Origin: Dryocosmus kuriphilus
Lineage: Eukaryota > Arthropoda > Insecta > Hymenoptera > Cynipidae
Assembly (NCBI GenBank): GCA_038277395.1
Contig: CM076189.1
Coordinates: 212,390,011 to 212,454,010, forward strand
Length of the DNA stretch: 64,000 nt
Direction: 5' to 3'
How positions within the stretch are numbered: the first letter of the stretch is position 1; every line of letters starts with the position of its first letter. The notes under the pieces were generated by a model. It did not search any database. It saw only the letters and a program-made list of their open reading frames with translations, and was not told the DNA's origin. Both the position numbers and the translations under genes were made by a program. Of the stretch, positions 58,620 to 64,000 are shown in pieces.

Positions 58620-59330
58620 CTTTTTCCATAAAAAGAATTTTAGCAGATTTTAAGATCAATCTTTATTTAGAGGTGGATCAAAACTTAATACATTTATGAG
58701 ACTAGGAAAAGATCACTTGGAAAAATTAAAATTCTCCAATATAGTTTATAAAATTTCATGTAAAAGTTGTAATAAAGGTTATATAGGTCAAACTGAAAGA
58801 TTGTTAGATACAAGAAAATATTAACATTATAGAAATGTAAATTCACAACTTAAATATCACAATGAAATCATAAAATACAGATTTGTCCCAGTGGGCACGA
58901 ATATGCCAAGACTTTTTGAGGACGTCCTAAAAAGGTCCTAAGTCAGGCCAAGGCAAAGACGTTTTTAGGACGTATTTGGAACATTGGACATTTTTTGGCC
59001 TGACTTAGAACGTTTTTTTGGATGTTCTAAACACGTTTTTTAAACTTTACGTCCTAAAAACGTCTTTAGGACGTCCTAAAAACGTCTTTAAATTTCGTGC
59101 CCGCTGGGGAGTTAAACCATGAATTTGATTGGGACAATATAGAAATTTTGCATAAAGAACAAAATAAGTTTAAAAGGCTAGCGGCTGAAATGTTTTTCAT
59201 TAAAAAAGAAAATAAAAACACTATCAATGTTGATACAGATATTAATAGCTATTGCTCAATATATAATGTTTTTTTTTTAACTCCTTTTTATAAATCTATT
59301 TTTCATGTTAAGATTCTACATCTTTAGTAC
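58620..59330 (+). pseudogene. Penelope-like element relic (GIY-YIG region) split by a MITE
   Basis: The plus strand reads RLGKDHLEKLKFSNIVYKIS, then CKSCNKGYIGQTERLLDTRK: the GIY-YIG nuclease core with a Cys pair, in a PLE linker context. It is interrupted by a stop and then by a 225-bp MITE. After the MITE, ELNHEFDWDNIEILHKEQNK and RLAAEMFFIKKENKNTINVD continue the same domain. The copy has lost nearly all of RT. It is a different PLE family from the copies at 45-47 kb. Confidence 0.75.
58886..59110. mobile_element. MITE, (T)CCCAGTGGGCA family, copy 2
   Basis: It starts TCCCAGTGGGCACGAA and ends TTCGTGCCCGCTGGGGA, inverted relatives. The interior repeats AAAACGTCTTTAGGACGTCC-like palindromic units. 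Size and termini match copy 1 (46305-46531). It lies inside the GIY-YIG coding part of a PLE; no clear target duplication is seen. Confidence 0.75.
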
Positions 59331-59785
59331 ATCTTTATCAATAATATAATTGTTTTTACAAAAAAAAATTTATAATAGATTATAATACTACACAATTAAG
59401 AAAATATTACCACTACCTATGATACTGAACCACTCATTCTTGTAGAATATGATCATTTCTTGGCTTCTTTGGAGATTCGTTCCAAAATGTAGCGGAAATA
59501 AGTTTTTCGATCCATATAAATGTTTCTGTCCTTCGTCATATATAACTAAAAAGAATCTTTTAATAAACAAACTTTAATGTTTCTAAATGGAAAACTATCT
59601 ATATATAAATAAAAATTTTAACAATGGAACGACAACATGAAAGTAATTAACAAATTTCAATTCCTAACCTAAAATTTTGATACTATATATGTCAAAAATT
59701 TTATCCCTTTATAGTTTTATTTAAAAAAAAAAGCTTTTATTAAATTTCCAGAAACATCTCAAGGAATGATTCGATTAAATTCAAT
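59331..59785. other. AT-rich spacer
   Basis: Nothing recognised. Confidence 0.4.
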
Positions 59786-59789
59786 TTTA

Positions 59790-60860
59790 GAAGAAAAAAA
59801 ATCTGCCCGCTTCGCGGGAAGATTCTCGTCACGCGCTTCGCGCTTGATAATTACATTTTTTTAAAACACATTGTAGATTGCTAAAGTTTTTTTTGTGATT
59901 TTCCAGATTTTCATAATACAGGATTTCGATTCTTAAAAGTAAAACGATGAGTCTTATAAATAAATTTTGTAGCTCTTTCCAAGGTGAATAATTCTGCTTG
60001 TTAATATTTTCTCATATCTTGCATAGTTTTGCGGAAAAGTGGTTCTCTTTATATTTCATAACATATTTCACGAATAACTCAAAAACCACGCGTTTTCTCA
60101 AAAAAAAATGATAGAGAGCAAATTTATAGATCTCTTTGAGATGAACAACTTTGTTTATTACTATTTTTCCGTATCTTACATAGTTTGGCAGGAAATTTGA
60201 AATTTTTTATTCTTAATAACGTTTTATCGATTAAAACAAAAACCGTGCATTTATCAAAAAATGGTTAAAACAAGATTTGTAGATATTTTTGAACAGAACA
60301 ACTTTGTTCTTTACCATTTTTTTTTATCTGGAATACTTTGGCGGGAAACCAGAGTTTTCTAATTTTAATAGCGTTTTCTTGATTAAAACAAAAACCGTTC
60401 ATTTTATCAAAAAACGGTTGAGACAAAATTTGTAGACCAATTTGAGTGAACAATTTTACTTGCTTACATTTTTTTTGTATCTCTCATTGTTTAGCCGGAA
60501 AATGGATTTTTTTATTTTGTGAAAACCGTTTTTGATGGATAAAACCATAACCATTGGTCAAAATCTGCTGGTTAACGAACTCGTCCCTTCTTTTTATGCT
60601 TTAAAAAAGTGTTCCAAAGCACAATCCAATCCTATGAGTCCTTCGAAAGTTATCGATACCACAGGCGACTACAACGACCACGACAACGACAACGTCGACA
60701 ACAACAGACAGACAAACACCATCGTAAAAACCATTTTTTCTGACCCAGGGGGTCTCAAAACGTGGAGATTTGATAAAAACTGGGGGGGGGGGGGGGGGGG
60801 TCAAATTTTACATAAATCTAATACCTTCCATGATGAGAATGTAAACATTTTTTAATCCTA
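59790..60860 (+). repeat. Tandem-repeat-bearing interspersed element, copy 2
   Basis: The head is TCTGCCCGCTTCGCGGGAAG and CGCGCTTCGCGCTT. The interior has about four units of roughly 155 bp, each with a TTTGTAGAT(C/A) landmark (about 59970, 60125, 60282, 60430). The tail is GGTTAACGAACTCGTCC, a CGACAA microsatellite, CAAAACGTGGAGATTTGATA and a run of 19 G (60782-60800). Same layout as copies 1 and 3; non-coding. Confidence 0.75.
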
Positions 60861-61379
60861 AAAGGATATCTCAAAAGATATCTCAAATATTGCAAAAGAT
60901 TTCACAAGGATATCATAAAAACTCAATTTATTCCAAATTATTAAGATATGGCAAATATTTCAAATATTGAAAGACATTATTGAAAAGTATATTATAAAAA
61001 ACTGAAAGTATTATTTTTAAACATCAATTGCGGAAGTGTAGTCTACAGTTAATCAATAGCTGATCAACAAGAAATATTTATTTTTTGTGCTTTCAAACAC
61101 AGGAAGGACTAGATATTTTTTCACGTTTTAAACTCTGGAGATTAATCTTAAAATATAAGTTTAGACTTTTAAATTAACATTTCTAAATGAAAGACCTCAA
61201 TTTCTGCAACCGTTTGTATTATTTCGGATACTTTTCTTCTCAGATTGAATTCCTCTCGAAATTCCTTAGTATTTTTTACTAGTTTATTTCGAATTCCATT
61301 TTTCTTATCCACAACATATGCGAACACAGTACTTGACAGAAAATCATAAGTTCTAGCAATTTCTTCCCACACGAATAGG
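60861..61379. other. AT-rich spacer between repeat copies
   Basis: A short GATATC-rich patch at 60865-60915. No gene. Confidence 0.4.
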
Positions 61380-63715
61380 GGTTGTTTTTTGGAAATTGAT
61401 TTTTGGTTTTTCGTAGAACCGTAAAATAGCCGTAAAATGTAGTATAGTGGTTTTTTGATTCATTTTAATATTTTAAACTTTTTAAATAAGAGGGGAATGC
61501 TATCACGAATAGGGATTGTTTTTGGGAAATAAATTTTTGTTTTTTCGATTTGGATTCATAAAAGAACTAAATTTAAAAATATGTACTTTAAAAAATAAAA
61601 TCTTGGGCTTTGAAAACAAAAATGAATGTTGAAAATCGGGCTTTTCATTAAAATTTATTTTATATGTAGTTGTAGTGAAATTAGATCTTTTTATATTTTA
61701 TAAATCATCAATTTGATATTTTTTTGATATTCATAGTTAAGAAATAAACTAGTATTAGGAATATACGAGTAGATTCCTAGAAACAAGGTTTCGGGCTTTG
61801 GGAAGAAAAATGAATGTTTAAAATCGTATTTCTCATTAAAATTTAATTTTACACTAGATCTTTTTGACTTGAACAACTTTAATTTTTATCATTTTTTTTG
61901 TATTTTGAATATTTAGATGGGAATCTACCGTTTTTTATTTCTATTTGGTGAGAAATTTGATTTTTTTTTTTAACAACATTTTTCTCGATTAAAAGAAAAA
62001 CCATACACTAAATCAAAAAGTGGTTAAAACAATATTTCTAGATCTTTTTTAGTTCAATAACTTAGCGTATTATCATTTTTTTTTGTATCTTGAATACTTT
62101 AACCGGAAACCGCAGTTTTTTAATTTTATTTGTCGAGAAATTAGAATTTTTGATTTTTAATAAGGTTTTTCTTGATTAAAACAAAAACCGCACATTAATC
62201 AAAAAATGGTTGCAACAAACTTTGTAGATCTTTTTTAGTTGAATAATTTTGTTAATAATAATTTTTTTTCTATCTTGAATAGTTTGGCGGGAAACTGCAG
62301 TATTTTATTTTTATTTGTCGAGAAATTAATTTTTTAAAATTTTTTAATAACGTTTTTGTCGATTAAAACAGAAACCGCACATTAAATCAAAAAATAGTTA
62401 CAACAAAATTTGTAGATCTTTTTTATTTGAACAACTTTGTTGATGATCATTTTTTTCTATCTTGAATATTTTGACGGGAAACGGCAGTATTTTATTTTTA
62501 TTTGGCGAGAAATTAATATTTTTTTATTTTATAATAACGTTTCTTGTCGATTAAAACAGAAACCGCACATTACATCAGAAAATGGTTACAACAAAATTTG
62601 TAGACCTTTTTTATTTGAACAACTTTGTTACTGATCATTTTTTTCTATCTCGAATATTTTGGCGGGAAACGGCAGTATTTTATTTTTGTTTGGCGAGAAA
62701 TTAATATTTTTTTATTTTTTAATAACGTTTTTGTCGATTAAAACAGAAACCGCACATTACATCAAAAAATGGTTAAAACAAAATTTTTAGATCTTTTTAA
62801 GTTGAACAATTTTGTTTGTTATCGTTTTTTTTATTCCTAATATTTTGATAAGAAACTACCGTTTTTTAGTTTTATTTGTTGAGAAATTTGAATTTTTTTT
62901 CAATAACATTTTTCTCGATTAAAAGAAAAACAGTACACTAAATCGAAAAATGATTGAAACAAAAATTTGTAAATGTTTTTTATTTGAACAACTTTGTTTA
63001 TTATTATTTTTTTTTATCTTGAATATTTTAGCAAGAAACCACAGGTTTCTATTTTTATTTGTCGAGAAATTTGAATTTTTGATTTTTTAATAGCGTTTTC
63101 TTGATTAAAACCAAAACTGTGCATTCTATCAAAAAAAATTTAAATCAAATTTTGTAGATCTTTTTGAGTTGAATAATTTTGTTTATTATCATTTTTTCCG
63201 TATCTTGAATATTTTGGCCCGAAACCACAGTTATTTATGTTTAATAACACTTCTTCGATTAAAGCAAAAACTGTGCACTTTATTAAAAAATGGTTAAGAC
63301 AAAATTTCTAGATTTTTTTAAAGATAAACAATTTTAGTTATATACATATTTTCTGTATCTTGCATAGTTTAGCCAGAAGATGGATTTTTTGATTTTGTGT
63401 AAACCGTTTTTGATGGATAAAACCATAACCGTTGGTTAAAAGTGGCTGGTTAACGAACTCGTCCTTACATTTTGCGCTTTAAAGAAGTGTACCAAAGCGC
63501 AACCCAATCTGATTAGTCCTTAGAAATTTATCGCGACCACAGACGACGACGACGACGACGACGACAACGCCAACAACAACAGACAGACAGACACCTTCGT
63601 AAAAACCGTTTTTTCTGACTCAGGGGATCTCAAAACGTGGAGGTTTCATGACAACTGGGGGGGTCAAATTTTACACAAATCTAATACCTTCTCTGATGAG
63701 AATGTAAAAAAATTT
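61380..63715 (+). repeat. Tandem-repeat-bearing interspersed element, copy 3 (expanded)
   Basis: From about 61900 to 63360, seven or so units of about 187 bp follow each other. The landmark GTAGATCTTTTT sits near 62038, 62225, 62412, 62600, 62789, 62970 and 63157. Each unit has CGATTAAAACA(A/G)AAACCG and TTGGCGGGAAAC. The tail (63430-63715) matches copies 1 and 2: GGTTAACGAACTCGTCC, (CGA)n, CAGACAGACAGACACC, CAAAACGTGGAGGTTTCATG and a short G run. The units here are longer than in copy 2 (about 155 bp). Confidence 0.8.
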
Positions 63716-63754
63716 CAAAATTTTATAATATTAGAAACATGGAAATGAATTTTC

Positions 63755-63845
63755 TAACATCGAATGATCAAAGCCTGATGAGGGAATCATTTTAGATTCC
63801 GAAACGTCGCAACTAATAAAATTGAATTATTGTCAGATGTAGTCG
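63755..63845 (+). ncRNA. Hammerhead ribozyme motif (PLE-type)
   Basis: CTGATGA lies at 63775-63781. Stem II GGAATC/GATTCC (63783-63788 with 63795-63800, loop ATTTTA) leaves one unpaired G at 63782. GAAAC follows at 63801-63805, then GTC at 63806-63808, with predicted cleavage after that C. Stem I can form from GC/GC next to the core and from AATGAT/ATTATT and ACATC/GATGT further out. Stem III is only the self-complementary ACGT, so the ribozyme would need dimerisation. This is the minimal form described for Penelope-like elements and retrozymes. No PLE coding sequence directly follows in the window. Confidence 0.7.
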
Positions 63846-64000
63846 CATTTCAACTAATCATTCCTGAAATGCTTATCAATATTCTGACGAAATAATCGAA
63901 CACCATTTAAAATGTAACGAAGTTCTCTGGATTATATACGAAAATAATTCATCAAAAAAATTTTCTTTGAACCTTCGTCAGTGTAGCTGATCCTCAATAG

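Noticed and set aside
60532..60855. 107-codon frame with Gly run, and the opposite Val-rich frame
   Set aside because: Translation of the CGACAA microsatellite and G tract of the repeat element, not a gene.
61900..63360. CRISPR-like array
   Set aside because: Units of ~187 bp repeat over their whole length with no unique spacers; this is a eukaryotic minisatellite.

Overview
This is an AT-rich, gene-poor eukaryotic nuclear window. The mobile-element mix is Tc1/mariner, Penelope-like, CsRn1-type Ty3/gypsy, several non-LTR retrotransposons, a tRNA-derived SINE and many MITEs. Together with short introns and small secreted proteins, this points to an arthropod, most likely an insect. A hymenopteran is my guess from the style of the elements; nothing here proves it. 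No prokaryotic operons, phage genes or CRISPR arrays were seen. Most of the window is nested, decayed transposon sequence, and only four host-like coding features can be supported.

Layout. 0-3 kb: a foldback repeat and the first copy of a non-coding element with internal tandem repeats. 3.6-4.0 kb: a putative secreted Q/N/P-rich protein (minus strand). 5.18-10.15 kb: a non-autonomous element with CACAGTG termini and 5-bp target duplications (Transib-like), split by a 2.9-kb Tc1/mariner-type DD41D element whose transposase is full length but has N at the third catalytic position. 12.4-15.2 kb: a degenerate LINE (ORF1, endonuclease, start of RT). 17.57 kb: a signal-peptide micro-ORF or first exon. 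18.4-26.9 kb: a large inverted repeat enclosing LINE relics and an ORF1-only LINE. 27.2-27.7 kb: a degenerate TTTCCAAAAA array. 30.3-32.1 kb: a foldback transposon. 32.6-34.55 kb: a second copy of the ORF1-only LINE. 36.7-38.5 kb: a dead CsRn1-type gypsy element. 38.7-39.65 kb: a mariner deletion derivative.

40.36-48.53 kb: two paralogous two-exon genes for small secreted Kunitz/BPTI-like proteins (both minus strand), separated by a transposase-like pseudogene carrying a MITE and by two head-to-head Penelope-like relics carrying a MITE and a SINE. 53.97-54.37 kb: a GC-rich foldback MITE. 58.3-63.9 kb: another Penelope-like relic split by the same MITE family, two copies of the tandem-repeat element, and two hammerhead-ribozyme-like motifs in opposite orientation at the edges.

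The host-like genes do not form a pathway. The Kunitz pair is a local tandem duplication. The repeats do interact: the SINE shares its 3' tail with the ORF1-only LINEs, MITEs sit inside PLE and transposase pseudogenes, and one DNA transposon is nested in another.
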